64,000 bases of DNA from an uncultured Lachnospiraceae bacterium (GTDB lineage: Bacteria; Bacillota; Clostridia; Lachnospirales; Lachnospiraceae): NCBI GenBank assembly GCA_902773435.1, contig CACYEN010000015.1, positions 1 to 64,000 on the forward strand. The letters run 5' to 3'. Under the pieces are notes generated by a model. The model was not told where the DNA came from and did no database searches. It was given only the letters and a program-made list of their open reading frames with translations. Each line of letters opens with the position of its first letter. Position 1 is the first letter of the stretch. Position numbers and translations under genes: made by a program. This document shows positions 10,201-17,996 of the stretch, in pieces.

Positions 10201-10631
10201 CACACGGACGCGCACATGCCGCAGGAGACGCACCGGTCATAGTCGATGACCGGCACCCCGTCCGTCAGGCGGATCGCGCCGCAGGGGCATTTCTTTTCGC
10301 ACAGTCCGCAGGAAATGCAGCTGTTTTCGCAGATCTTCCTCGCCTCCGCCCCGCTCTTTCTGCCGGAGCAGAGAGGCTGCACCTTCGCGCCCCGGGGCAC
10401 GAGCCGGATGACGGACCGCGGGCAGGCTTTTACGCATTTTCCGCATCCGACGCAGAGCCCGGGATCGACCTTCGCCGTCCCGGTCCCCGGGTCGAGCGAC
10501 ACCGCGCCGAGCCTGCACGCCGCGGCGCAGGCGCCGCATCCTATGCATCCCTCGGCGCACGCGCGGACATCCCCCGTCATGAGGCACCCGCCGGCGCATC
10601 CCACTACCGCTTTTCTGAGGGACTTCTTCAC
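7206..10631 (-). CDS. xdhD: Selenium-dependent-type xanthine dehydrogenase/molybdenum hydroxylase fused to an RnfB-like polyferredoxin
   Basis: This 1141-residue fusion has three parts. Residues 1-140 contain four CxxCxxCxxxC motifs resembling the RnfB ferredoxin region. Residues about 150-310 carry the two [2Fe-2S] motifs of xanthine dehydrogenase (CSEGACGTC and CGFCIPG...CRCTGY). The remainder is the molybdopterin-binding large subunit (GAFRGFG, ASDIGQG, GAKGVGE with the catalytic Glu). There is no FAD domain and no FAD-subunit gene nearby. GTG at 10631 is chosen because GGAGG lies about 8 nt upstream; an ATG at 10688 would overlap ygfK. Probable substrates are xanthine, urate or related purines. 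No in-frame UGA is seen, so any selenium would be a labile cofactor. Confidence 0.9.
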   Translation of the reverse strand: MKKSLRKAVVGCAGGCLMTGDVRACAEGCIGCGACAAACRLGAVSLDPGTGTAKVDPGLCVGCGKCVKACPRSVIRLVPRGAKVQPLCSGRKSGAEARKICENSCISCGLCEKKCPCGAIRLTDGVPVIDYDRCVSCGMCASVCPRGVIRDEDGIFAAGKTGPLYSFTVNGTERTTSEDKPLLRYLRDDLKLYSVKDGCSEGACGTCTILVDGSAVKSCVLTTKRAQGRVITTVEGLSLREKEAFVYAFGREGSVQCGFCIPGMVMAGKALLDRNPDPSEEEIRAALRGNICRCTGYKKIIEGIRTAAAVLRGDAEIDDLEKGLDYGVGKRAFRVDVRRKVLGYGKYPDDIGPEYFVPAGSSPAVNPDSASDAGCRQYIEVDPSMPPLAYASAVRSKYPRARILGIDASKALALPGVVGVLTAEDVPNNKVGHIQQDWDVMIAEGSVTRCVGDAVCLVVAESEYILAKAKALIRIDYEPLEPVRSISEAKAEGAPPVHSKGNLCQQRHVTRGDAKKALAESAYVVTETFTTPFTEHAFLEPECSVAYPLGDGVKVLSTDQGAYDTRREILIMLGWQDHPERVVVENQLIGGGFGGKEDVSVQHLAALAALRYGRPVKCRLTREESLRFHPKRHAMEGTFTVGCDKDGILTALDCEINFDTGAYASLCGPVLERACTHAVGPYSYHNTDIRGFGYYTNNPPAGAFRGFGVCQSEFALESLLNVLADKVGISPWEIRMRNAIEPGKVLPNGQIADLSTALKEALLAVKPYFDANEGHCGIACAMKNAGVGVGLPDKGRCRIAVEGGQAVIYAAASDIGQGCLTVFCQDVAEATGLPLCRIRNAIADTSNAPDSGTTSGSRQTLLTGEAVRGAAFLLRDAMLAAVTARETGEDLQSVLLRGIDENDGALNTEAAYGTGTEMAPGTGKTPYVSRRMHIGEDGVIRGEGSGLNQGTYGVNGTQTGIRGASVDDPEEALDLLEGREFFYEYFEPTDKLGADRPNPKSHIAYGYAANVVVLDDSGRVTDVYAAYDAGKVINPISIQGQIEGGVLMGMGYAFTEDWPLEDCVPTARFGTLGLLRADQIPEIHAMYVEKDELLGVAYGAKGVGEITTIPAAPACAGAYYARDHVLRTSLPMKNTWYSGGK

Positions 10632-10656
10632 GATAACCACCTCCACAGCGAAAGCG

Positions 10657-13600
10657 TCACCTCCTGATGAGGTATGAGTAATCCTCAAACACCGCCGCGA
10701 TCAGGGCGCGAAGCGGCTCATAGAGCCCCGAGCCCCGGTCGGCCGCGTCGTAATCCTTCACGGCGTCTCCGAGGCGCACCCTGACGCGCATGCCCTCCCC
10801 GAGGGGCAGGAAGCCGGCGTTCTCCGAATCCAGGAAATCCTCCTCCGACCAGAACAGCGTGAACTTGTCCCTGTAGGGCCTGCCGCTGTAGGGGCAGAAT
10901 ACCGCGCAGTTACCGCACTCGTTGCACATCCCGTCGACGTGGAGGATCTGCTCTTTCGCAAGCCCCGGTACCCTGACGGCGATATTCGCGCGGTTCGGGC
11001 ACACGTCGCAGCAGACCTCGCACACCGCCGCGCAGCCGAGGCACCTGTGGTCCGGGATGTCCGGAAGCTCGCGGTCGAGCGTCCCCTTCTTCCCCTTCAG
11101 CTTCTCCACGTCGCCGGCGGCGTTCGCCTCCGCATACTTCCCGAAATCCGCCCCCGCGATGCCCTCGGCGATCTTCATGGCGTCGGCGACCGCCTTCACG
11201 ACGGTGGCGGGGCCTCTTCTGCAGTCGCCCGCGGCGTAGACGCCCGGAACGCTCGTCATCATGTGCTCATCGACGACCGGCCTTCCCTTCCCGTCGAGCT
11301 CCGCTCCGATCTCCTCGTAGAAGGAAGTGTCGACCTGCTCCCCGACGGCCGTGATCACGAGATCCGCGGGGATCTCCACGGTCTCCCCGGTCGGCTCCGG
11401 CGACCGTCTTCCCGAGGCGTCCGGCGCGCCAAGCTTCATCACTTCGCAGGTGAGGGCGCCTCCCGAGAGGGACTCAGGGGCCAGGAGCTCCATGAACTCG
11501 ACGCCGTCGTCAACGGCCATGCGGAGTTCCTCCTCATCCGCCGGCATATAGCGGCGGGTCCTGCGGTAGACGAGGCGGACGTGTTCCGCGCCCGGAATCC
11601 TCTTCGCCGCGCGGGCGACGTCCATCGCGGTGTTGCCGCCCCCGATGACGGCGATATTCTTCAGGCCGTTCCCGCCGGCATGCGCCTTCACGAACGCCTC
11701 CGGATCCGCTTTCACTTCCTGCAGGAATTCGACGGCGTCGACGGCTTCTCCGCTCCTGAGAGCGGGCCGTCCCTCTTTCCAGGCCCCGACGGCGATGACG
11801 ACATCGGTGAAGCCCCCGGCCTTCAGCTCAGCGACCGACCGGACCTCTCTCCCGGTCACGAATTCCGCCCCGTACGCGCCGCAGAGCGCGGCGTCCCGGT
11901 CGATCTCATCTCCGCTGATCCTGAAATCCGGGATCACGTATCTCGGGACCCCGCCGAGCCTGTCGCGCTTCTCGAAGACCGTGACGCGGACCCCTGCCCG
12001 CGAGAGGAAGGACGCGGCGGCAAGTCCCGCGGGGCCGCCCCCGATCACGGCCACTCTCCGGCCCTCACGGGCCGGAGAGGCCTTGAGTTCCGGGAGGACC
12101 TCGTCGTACGCGGCCTTCGCCGCGCTCAGCTTGACGCTCCGGATATGGACGCCTTCCTCGTAGTGGTTTCTCATGCACCGGTCCGCGCAGGTGTGCGGAC
12201 AGATCGTGCCCGTGATGAACGGAAGGGCATTTCTCTCCAGGATGATCCGGAGCGCGTCCGCGGATCTTCCCTCCTCCATCGCCTGCAGGTAGGCCGGAAT
12301 ATCCTGTTCGATCGGACAGTTTGTCCGGCACGGCGCCGTGAAGCAGTCGATAAGCGGGAGCGGGTCTCCGGTCTTCCGGTCCGGGATCCCCTTGATCGGC
12401 TTGACATAGCGCCTGTCGGAGCGGGAATACTCCGAGAGCGCCTCCACCTTCTCCGGGCTGACCCCTGAAAATGCCTCCGTTCCGCAGTCCGCGAAGAGGC
12501 CCTCGAGCTGGCTGAACCTCTGGTAGCCGCCCGGCTTCAGGATCGTCGTGGCCATCGTGATCGGCCAGATGCCCGCATCGAAGATCTTATCGATATTGAA
12601 GTAGTCCGCGCCGCCCGAGTAGGAGATCCGGAGGGCGCCGCCAAACCGGTTCGTGATCCTCCTCGCGACCTCCACCGTGAGCGGGAAGAGCGAGCGGCCC
12701 GACATATACATCTCCTCACTCGGCAGCTCTCCCGCCCTGACGTCGACCGGGAAGGTGTTCGTGAGCTTCACGCCGAACTCCAGTCCCTTCTCCGCGCAGA
12801 GCTTCATGAGGCGCTCGAACATCGGGACCGCGTCGTCCCACTGGAGATCTTCCCGGAAATGGTGGTCGTCGAACGCGACGTAGTCAAACCCGAGGCTGTC
12901 GAGCGTCTTCCTCGCGAACTCGTAGCCCAGGATCGTCGGGTTGCACTTGATAAAGGTGTGCAGGTTCTTCTCGGTGATCAGGTAGGTCGCGATCCGCTCG
13001 ATCTCGTCCGGCGGACATCCGTGGAGAGTCGACTCCGTGATGGAATCGGAGATTCTCGCGGGAATCAGGTCGATGTCCCGGCTGCACACCTCCTTCAGGA
13101 GTCCCCTCTCCGCGGCCTCTTTCGAGGCGCTGACGCACTCCCTGAAGATGACCCTCGGGGACGCGTCCTTCATCCCCTCGATATAGGAGTCGACTTTCGG
13201 CAGTTTGATTCCCTCGAGGTCATAGCCGACCGACATATTGAAGACGAAGCCGTCCTGCCCTCCGAGGCCGAATTCCTTCGCCAGGATGTGGCAGACGAAC
13301 CAGGCCTTCACGTACTCGTCGTAGGCCTCCTCAACCGTCAGCTCCGTGGACCACTCGCAGTTGTAGCACTCGTCCCCCGCCGCGATGCAGGGCTTCGGCA
13401 CGCAGGCGGCGAGCTCCCTGCCGTCCATCTTCTGGACCGTCTTCAGCTCGAAGAATCTGGCGCCCGCGGCGTAGGAGGCGATGATATTCTGCGCCAGCTG
13501 GGTATTCGGACCCGCCGCAGGGCCGAACGGCGTCTCGATCTTCTCATTGAAGATCGGGAGCGCCTTCGCCGCGTCCCTCTTCACGACCCTGCGCACACCG

Positions 13601-13683
13601 AAAATGCTTCCCTTTTCCTTATATTCCGTGACAGCCCACTCCAGCAGCTGCGCGTACGGAATCGGTCTCATGATATCTCCCAT
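10657..13683 (-). CDS. ygfK: YgfK, FAD/Fe-S oxidoreductase subunit (putative selenate reductase family)
   Basis: The 1008-residue protein matches E. coli YgfK from its first residues (MGDIMRPIPY). It has an N-terminal barrel-like region (1-430), an Fe-S segment APCRTNCPIEQDIPAYLQ, two Rossmann motifs (VIGGGPAGLAAA and VIGGGNTAMDVARA) as in glutamate synthase small subunits, and two C-terminal cysteine clusters (CLGCAAVCEVCCDVCP and CNECGNCAVFCP). It should pass electrons between NAD(P)H and Fe-S clusters. Together with the adjacent polyferredoxin-hydroxylase it probably reduces or oxidises purine rings; the selenate reductase name is historical. ATG at 13683 has GGAGG 7 nt upstream. A 25-bp gap leads to the hydroxylase gene. 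Confidence 0.93.
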   Translation of the reverse strand: MGDIMRPIPYAQLLEWAVTEYKEKGSIFGVRRVVKRDAAKALPIFNEKIETPFGPAAGPNTQLAQNIIASYAAGARFFELKTVQKMDGRELAACVPKPCIAAGDECYNCEWSTELTVEEAYDEYVKAWFVCHILAKEFGLGGQDGFVFNMSVGYDLEGIKLPKVDSYIEGMKDASPRVIFRECVSASKEAAERGLLKEVCSRDIDLIPARISDSITESTLHGCPPDEIERIATYLITEKNLHTFIKCNPTILGYEFARKTLDSLGFDYVAFDDHHFREDLQWDDAVPMFERLMKLCAEKGLEFGVKLTNTFPVDVRAGELPSEEMYMSGRSLFPLTVEVARRITNRFGGALRISYSGGADYFNIDKIFDAGIWPITMATTILKPGGYQRFSQLEGLFADCGTEAFSGVSPEKVEALSEYSRSDRRYVKPIKGIPDRKTGDPLPLIDCFTAPCRTNCPIEQDIPAYLQAMEEGRSADALRIILERNALPFITGTICPHTCADRCMRNHYEEGVHIRSVKLSAAKAAYDEVLPELKASPAREGRRVAVIGGGPAGLAAASFLSRAGVRVTVFEKRDRLGGVPRYVIPDFRISGDEIDRDAALCGAYGAEFVTGREVRSVAELKAGGFTDVVIAVGAWKEGRPALRSGEAVDAVEFLQEVKADPEAFVKAHAGGNGLKNIAVIGGGNTAMDVARAAKRIPGAEHVRLVYRRTRRYMPADEEELRMAVDDGVEFMELLAPESLSGGALTCEVMKLGAPDASGRRSPEPTGETVEIPADLVITAVGEQVDTSFYEEIGAELDGKGRPVVDEHMMTSVPGVYAAGDCRRGPATVVKAVADAMKIAEGIAGADFGKYAEANAAGDVEKLKGKKGTLDRELPDIPDHRCLGCAAVCEVCCDVCPNRANIAVRVPGLAKEQILHVDGMCNECGNCAVFCPYSGRPYRDKFTLFWSEEDFLDSENAGFLPLGEGMRVRVRLGDAVKDYDAADRGSGLYEPLRALIAAVFEDYSYLIRR

Positions 13684-13736
13684 GTCTCTTCCTCCCCATG
13701 TTCAGTTCTTTCCGAAAATGAACCTTCCCGGACAGG

Positions 13737-15077
13737 TCAGTATGTCCTGTGGTTCAGCTCTCCCCACAGCTTTTTGGCCTGCTCCATCGTCCAGGCGTTG
13801 ATCGCGTCCTCATCGATCCCGACGAATTCGCGGTCTTTATAGAGTACTTTGCCGTTGATGATCGTCGTCCTGCAGTGCCTGCCCATCATGCCGAACAGCA
13901 TGTGGCCGTTTACGTTCTCCTCCGAGAACGGGGTAAACGGCCTGTAATCCATCACGATTACGTCCGCCGCGGCGCCGGGCTTCAGGATCCCCAGCGGCTT
14001 CCTGAAATACTTCGCGGCGATCGCGCGGTTGTTCTCGAAGAGCATCTGCATGTCTTCTCCGAATCCGACGTTCGGCAGGCAGGCGTTGTGACGCTGGATG
14101 ATCAGGAATACCTTCAGCGACTCGAGCATGTCGTGAGTGTAGGCGTCCGTACCCATCCCGACGAGAATTCCCTTCTTCATCATCTGGAGGACGGGGGAGC
14201 AGCCGACGGCATTTCCCATATTCGATTCCGGGTTGTTGACGACCATCGTCCCGGTCTCCCTGATGATGTCCATCTCCGCGGGATTGACGTGGATGCAGTG
14301 GCCGAGCAGCGTCTTCGGCCCGAGGATTCCATTGTTGAGCAGGCGGTTGACAGGCCTCGTCCCGTAGTTGCGCAGGCTGTCGTAGACATCGTTCATGCCC
14401 TCGGCGACGTGGATGTGGAATCCGGTGAGGCCGTCATTTGCCTCGACCATCTTCGCGAACGTCCTGTCGGAGATCGTAAAGAGAGCGTGGCCGCCGAACA
14501 TGGCCCTGATCATGTCGTCGTCTTCCCGGGCGGCCCAGCGGGCGAACTCCGCGTTCTCCCTGATCGACTCCTCGCACTTCTCCTCGCCGTCGCGCTCCGA
14601 GACCTCGTAGCAGAGGCAGGCCCTCATGCCGAGCTCCTTCGCGACGTCGCGGATCGCGAAGAGAGAACCGGGAATCTCGCAGAAGGACGCGTGGTGGTCG
14701 AAGATCGTCGTGACGCCGTCCCTGATGCAGTCGAGAATCGTCGCGTAAGCGCAGGCCCGCGTGCCGTCCAGCGTGAGATGCCGGTCGATGGCCCACCAGG
14801 TCCCGTCGAGTACCTCGAAGAAGTTGGTGGGGTTGTTTCCCTCGATCGCGAGACCGCGGGCCAGGCCGGAGTAGATGTGCGTGTGCGCGTTGATCAGTCC
14901 GGGCATGATGATGCCGCCGCGGGCGTCCACGAATTCCGCGCCCGGATACTTCGCCTTCATGTCACCAAACCGGCCGACTTCCAGAATCTCCTCCCCGTCG
15001 ATGACGACGGCGCCGTCTTCCAGGAAAGGACAGGCGTCGTCCCTTGTAATAATCTTGCCGTTTCCTAAGAGCAGCAT
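13737..15077 (-). CDS. ssnA: SsnA family aminohydrolase
   Basis: The 446-residue protein is an amidohydrolase-superfamily enzyme of the SsnA type (guanine/cytosine deaminase relatives). Metal ligands are seen in NAHTHIYSGLARG, HIHVAEG, GHCIH and GTDAYTHDM. In purinolytic clusters SsnA acts beside YgfK, probably as a ring hydrolase on a purine-derived intermediate. ATG at 15077 has AAGGAGA upstream. It is the first gene of the ssnA-ygfK-hydroxylase unit and diverges from the regulator at 15282. Confidence 0.93.
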   Translation of the reverse strand: MLLLGNGKIITRDDACPFLEDGAVVIDGEEILEVGRFGDMKAKYPGAEFVDARGGIIMPGLINAHTHIYSGLARGLAIEGNNPTNFFEVLDGTWWAIDRHLTLDGTRACAYATILDCIRDGVTTIFDHHASFCEIPGSLFAIRDVAKELGMRACLCYEVSERDGEEKCEESIRENAEFARWAAREDDDMIRAMFGGHALFTISDRTFAKMVEANDGLTGFHIHVAEGMNDVYDSLRNYGTRPVNRLLNNGILGPKTLLGHCIHVNPAEMDIIRETGTMVVNNPESNMGNAVGCSPVLQMMKKGILVGMGTDAYTHDMLESLKVFLIIQRHNACLPNVGFGEDMQMLFENNRAIAAKYFRKPLGILKPGAAADVIVMDYRPFTPFSEENVNGHMLFGMMGRHCRTTIINGKVLYKDREFVGIDEDAINAWTMEQAKKLWGELNHRTY

Positions 15078-15204
15078 ATTAAGAGTCTCCTTTCCTCACA
15101 GATCTTCTGGTCTGAATTCGCACCGGAGCCGGATAGTTTTCTGTTTCCGACAAGCAGCATACACAAATCCGTCTCCCTTTTGTTTAAATTTACCACAAAT
15201 GACA

Positions 15205-15233
15205 TTGAAATTGAAGAGTAAATGTTTTACAAT
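15205..15233 (+). promoter_or_regulatory. Promoter of the YheO-type regulator gene with inverted repeat
   Basis: TTGAAA (15205-15210) and TACAAT (15228-15233) are 17 bp apart. A GTAAA-TGT-TTTAC inverted repeat (15218-15230) sits between and over the -10 box and could be an operator. The AT-rich 204-bp gap to ssnA has only weak candidates for the divergent ssnA promoter (for example TTGACT on the minus strand at 15243-15248). Confidence 0.6.
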
Positions 15234-15281
15234 TAGTCTTGCAGTCAAACTATTTTTTTGGAGAGGAGGCAGGGGATTCAT

Positions 15282-15923
15282 ATGAACGCTTCTGAAATCA
15301 GCCGGTATTCGCGCCTGATCAAAGACCTCGCGTATCATTTCGGTTCGGGAACCGAGATTGTTATCCACGACCTGACTTCCGGGGACCCGGGACACTCCAT
15401 CGTGGCCATCGAGAACGGGCACGTCACAGGGCGGAAGATCGGCGACGGTCCCTCAAACATCGTCCTGAAAGCCCTGAAATCCGATACGAAACAGCTGAAC
15501 GACAGGCTCTGTTATCTCACGAAGACGGACGACGGAAAAGTCCTGAAGTCCAGCACCATCTATATCCGGAACGACGAGGGGGAGGCTGTCGGCATCCTCG
15601 GCGTAAACACCGACATCACGCTGTCGATCGCCATGGAGAAGCAGCTCCACGAATTCCACACGCCGGACGTGCCGGACGAGGAGCCCGAGGAGATCTCCAC
15701 CCACGTCGCCGACATCCTCGACGGCCTGATCGACCAGAGCATCCGTATGATCGGCAAGCCGCCCGCGCTCATGTCCAAGGACGAGAAGATCCGCGCGATC
15801 CGCTTCCTCAACGAGAGCGGGGCTTTCCTGATCACAAAATCCGGTCCGAAGGTCTGCGCGGCCTACGGGATCTCCAAGTACACGCTGTACAGCTATCTTG
15901 ACGAGGCCAAATCCGGTTCCTGA
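15282..15923 (+). CDS. YheO/DauR-like transcriptional regulator (PAS-like plus HTH)
   Basis: The 213-residue protein has an N-terminal PAS-like YheO sensor domain (about 10-110, with FGSGTEIVIHDL and GVNTDITLSI) and a C-terminal helix-turn-helix (about 165-213) around RFLNESGAFLITKSG and YGISKYTLYSYLDEA. This matches the YheO/DauR family. ATG at 15282 is preceded by GGAGAGGAGG and AGGGG. It is divergent from ssnA and is the obvious regulator of the purine genes; the ligand is unknown. Its leader also contains a CAGTCA element like those of ygeY, ygeW and ridA. Confidence 0.88.
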   Translation: MNASEISRYSRLIKDLAYHFGSGTEIVIHDLTSGDPGHSIVAIENGHVTGRKIGDGPSNIVLKALKSDTKQLNDRLCYLTKTDDGKVLKSSTIYIRNDEGEAVGILGVNTDITLSIAMEKQLHEFHTPDVPDEEPEEISTHVADILDGLIDQSIRMIGKPPALMSKDEKIRAIRFLNESGAFLITKSGPKVCAAYGISKYTLYSYLDEAKSGS

Positions 15924-15955
15924 GGATCCGCCGGACGCTCTCTCTTCCGTGAATT

Positions 15956-16007
15956 AAAAAGGGCGATGGTCCGCGCCGCCTTCCGCGGCCAGGCCATCGT
16001 CCTTTTT
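15956..16007. terminator. Bidirectional intrinsic terminator
   Basis: A GGGCGATGG/CCATCGTCC stem is flanked by AAAAA on the left and TTTTT on the right, so it can stop transcription from the regulator (plus) and from mgtE (minus). Confidence 0.8.
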
Positions 16008-16073
16008 CTGTTCTGCTCTCCTGCCCTGCTCCCGCTGCTTTTTCCTGTTCCCTCTTTTCTCCCGCTTCTTCCC

Positions 16074-17558
16074 TCAGGCTCCGGCCGTCTTCTGCATGAT
16101 CTCCGCCGCGAACAGGATCTCCGCGATGTGGAAGTAGAGGATCAGCGAGCACGCGTCCACGATCGTCGTGATGAACGGCGTCGCCATGATCGCCGGATCG
16201 AGCCTTACGAGTTTCGCGAGAAGCGGCAGCACCGCTCCCACGAGCTTCGCCATGACGATCGCCCCGAACAGGGCAAGCGACACGACCAGCGTGTAGCGCA
16301 GGGTCATCGGATCCGGATTCTTCGCGAATACGCTGTACATGAGGAAGATCCGGAGGCCATTGACGGCTCCGAGAATCGCCCCGACGATCATCGAGACCCT
16401 CAGTTCCTTCCAGACCACCCTTCCGATATCCCTCACGGTGATCTCGCCGAGGGCGAGGCCGCGGACCATGAGCGTGCAGGTCTGGTTGCCGCAGTTGCCG
16501 GGCGTATCCATCAGCATCGGCATGAACGAGACGAGCAGGGGGATTGCGGCAAAAGCCGCCTCATAGTGGGATGTCACCATCCCCGTAAACGTCGCCGAGA
16601 GCATGAGGATCATGAGCCACGGGATTCGCTGCCTCGCATGATGCAGGACACTCGTCCCGAAATAGCTCGCGGTCTGGTCTTCCGGGATGATGGCCGCCAT
16701 CTTCTGCATATCCTCGGTCGACTCGTCCGTCAGGACGTCGACGGCGTCGTCGATCGTGACGATCCCGACCATCATGCCCTCGTCGTCCACGACGGGCATC
16801 GCGTTGAAGTCGTATTTCTGCAGCTGACGGGCGACATACTCCTGGTCGTCCGTCACCTTCACGGTGACCAGGTTGTCGTCCATGATCTCGGAGATCGGCT
16901 TGTCCGCGTCGCTGAGAAGGAGACTCTTTGCGGACACGACGCCGAGCAGCATGTTGTGCTCAACCACGTAGCCCAGGTACACGGTCTCGGCGTCGGGGCC
17001 CTGCTTCCTGATCGCCTGCAGCGCGTCGCTGACCGCCATGTCCTTCCGGAACCTGACGAACTCCGGCGTCATGATGCTGCCGGCGCTGTATTCCGGATAG
17101 TGCAGGAGCTTGTTCAGGCTCTCGCGCGTCTTCCTGCTCGACTTAGCGAGCACTCTCTTTACGACGCTCGCCGGCATATCCTCGAGCATATCGGCGGCGT
17201 CGTCGAGGCTGATCTCCTCGAGTGTATTGACAATTTCCGCGTCTGAGAACCCCTCCACGAGCTCCGACCTCGCCCAGTCGGCCATGTACGTGAACGCCTC
17301 CGTCGCGGCGTCCTTCCTGAGCAGCCGGAACACCACAAGCCGGTTGTTCTCGTCGAGTTCCTCCAGGACGGCGGCGAGGTCAGCGGGATGCATGTCCGAC
17401 GTCTCGTCCCTGAGTTCCTTGTACTGCTTCTTCATCAGGTACGAGAGCAGCGACGCCTTCAGCTTTCTCGTTCTCTCGTGGTCATCCGCGTCGTGCTCAT
17501 GGCTGGTCGCGTCGTCCACGTCATAGCGGATCCCATCATCCTCATTGAACTCTGTCAT
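16074..17558 (-). CDS. mgtE: MgtE family magnesium transporter
   Basis: The 494-residue protein has the MgtE layout: an acidic N-terminal helical domain (about 35-140), two CBS domains (about 150-275) and five C-terminal membrane helices (about 300-490) with the conserved PLLVSFMPMLMDTPGNCGNQ filter region. It is a Mg2+-gated channel in the membrane. ATG at 17558 has AAGGA 4 nt upstream; a TTG at 17576 with AAGGAGG 9 nt upstream is a real alternative. A 350-nt leader with an intrinsic terminator suggests attenuation control. Confidence 0.93.
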   Translation of the reverse strand: MTEFNEDDGIRYDVDDATSHEHDADDHERTRKLKASLLSYLMKKQYKELRDETSDMHPADLAAVLEELDENNRLVVFRLLRKDAATEAFTYMADWARSELVEGFSDAEIVNTLEEISLDDAADMLEDMPASVVKRVLAKSSRKTRESLNKLLHYPEYSAGSIMTPEFVRFRKDMAVSDALQAIRKQGPDAETVYLGYVVEHNMLLGVVSAKSLLLSDADKPISEIMDDNLVTVKVTDDQEYVARQLQKYDFNAMPVVDDEGMMVGIVTIDDAVDVLTDESTEDMQKMAAIIPEDQTASYFGTSVLHHARQRIPWLMILMLSATFTGMVTSHYEAAFAAIPLLVSFMPMLMDTPGNCGNQTCTLMVRGLALGEITVRDIGRVVWKELRVSMIVGAILGAVNGLRIFLMYSVFAKNPDPMTLRYTLVVSLALFGAIVMAKLVGAVLPLLAKLVRLDPAIMATPFITTIVDACSLILYFHIAEILFAAEIMQKTAGA

Positions 17559-17609
17559 GCGTTCCTTCTCATCCAATGGGCCAGTCCTCCTTTCAAAATG
17601 CGCTGTCAT

Positions 17610-17636
17610 AAAAAAGGACGCAAAAAAAACGCGTCC
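17610..17636 (-). terminator. Leader terminator upstream of mgtE
   Basis: On the minus strand GGACGC, a T-rich 9-nt loop and GCGTCC are followed by six T. It lies between the mgtE promoter and ribosome binding site, where a regulated (riboswitch or attenuator) terminator would be. Confidence 0.7.
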
Positions 17637-17907
17637 GCTGATCGACGAAACGCCGTGCAGCGAAACCGCGCTCATGACAAGCCCGACGGGATGTCCGGAC
17701 GGGATCCCCCTATAGCCCGCTTTCCGCGAAAGCTCCGCAAGGAGGCCTCAGGCGGCCTTACAGGCGCTGGGACAATATGCCCGCGCCGCCCATTCCGCCT
17801 GGGACAGAGTACCGGACAGCTGTTTCGTGTGCACAGCATACAATGCATCGTCGATAGTGGTCAGTATCCATAACAGTTGTCCACCTCACTTTCCCGCTTA
17901 TGTAAGC
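17637..17907 (-). promoter_or_regulatory. Structured 5' leader of mgtE, candidate riboswitch of unassigned class
   Basis: The leader shows a long imperfect stem (GGACAACUGU with ACAGCUGUCC) enclosing smaller hairpins (GCAU-UGU-AUGC), then GGCC/GGCC and GCUUUC-GCG-GAAAGC stems, and ends at the terminator. Mg2+-sensing M-box RNAs often precede mgtE, but I could not match the M-box core motifs by eye. No gene was seen in this 420-bp gap. Confidence 0.45.
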
Positions 17908-17913
17908 ATCCAT

Positions 17914-17943
17914 ATTATAGACCCCGTTTTTCGGAGGGGTCAA
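17914..17943 (-). promoter_or_regulatory. Promoter of the mgtE leader
   Basis: TTGACC (17938-17943) and a perfect TATAAT (17914-17919) are 18 bp apart on the minus strand. Confidence 0.65.
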
Positions 17944-17996
17944 CTCTTTTCGAGGGTTTTCCCCGCTTAAGAGCCGGTTCCGCACAAGGAATACCG

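Noticed and set aside
7206..10631. Selenocysteine in the xanthine dehydrogenase-like protein
   Set aside because: The frame has no internal TGA; selenium in this family is a labile cofactor, not an encoded residue.
7260..10667. A very long open frame on the plus strand opposite the molybdenum hydroxylase
   Set aside because: It is antisense to a gene with clear motifs, is rich in Arg/Pro/His as expected for a shadow in GC-rich DNA, and has no ribosome site or family motif. Similar antisense frames opposite arcC/ygeW, purL, nrdD and the helicases were dropped for the same reason.
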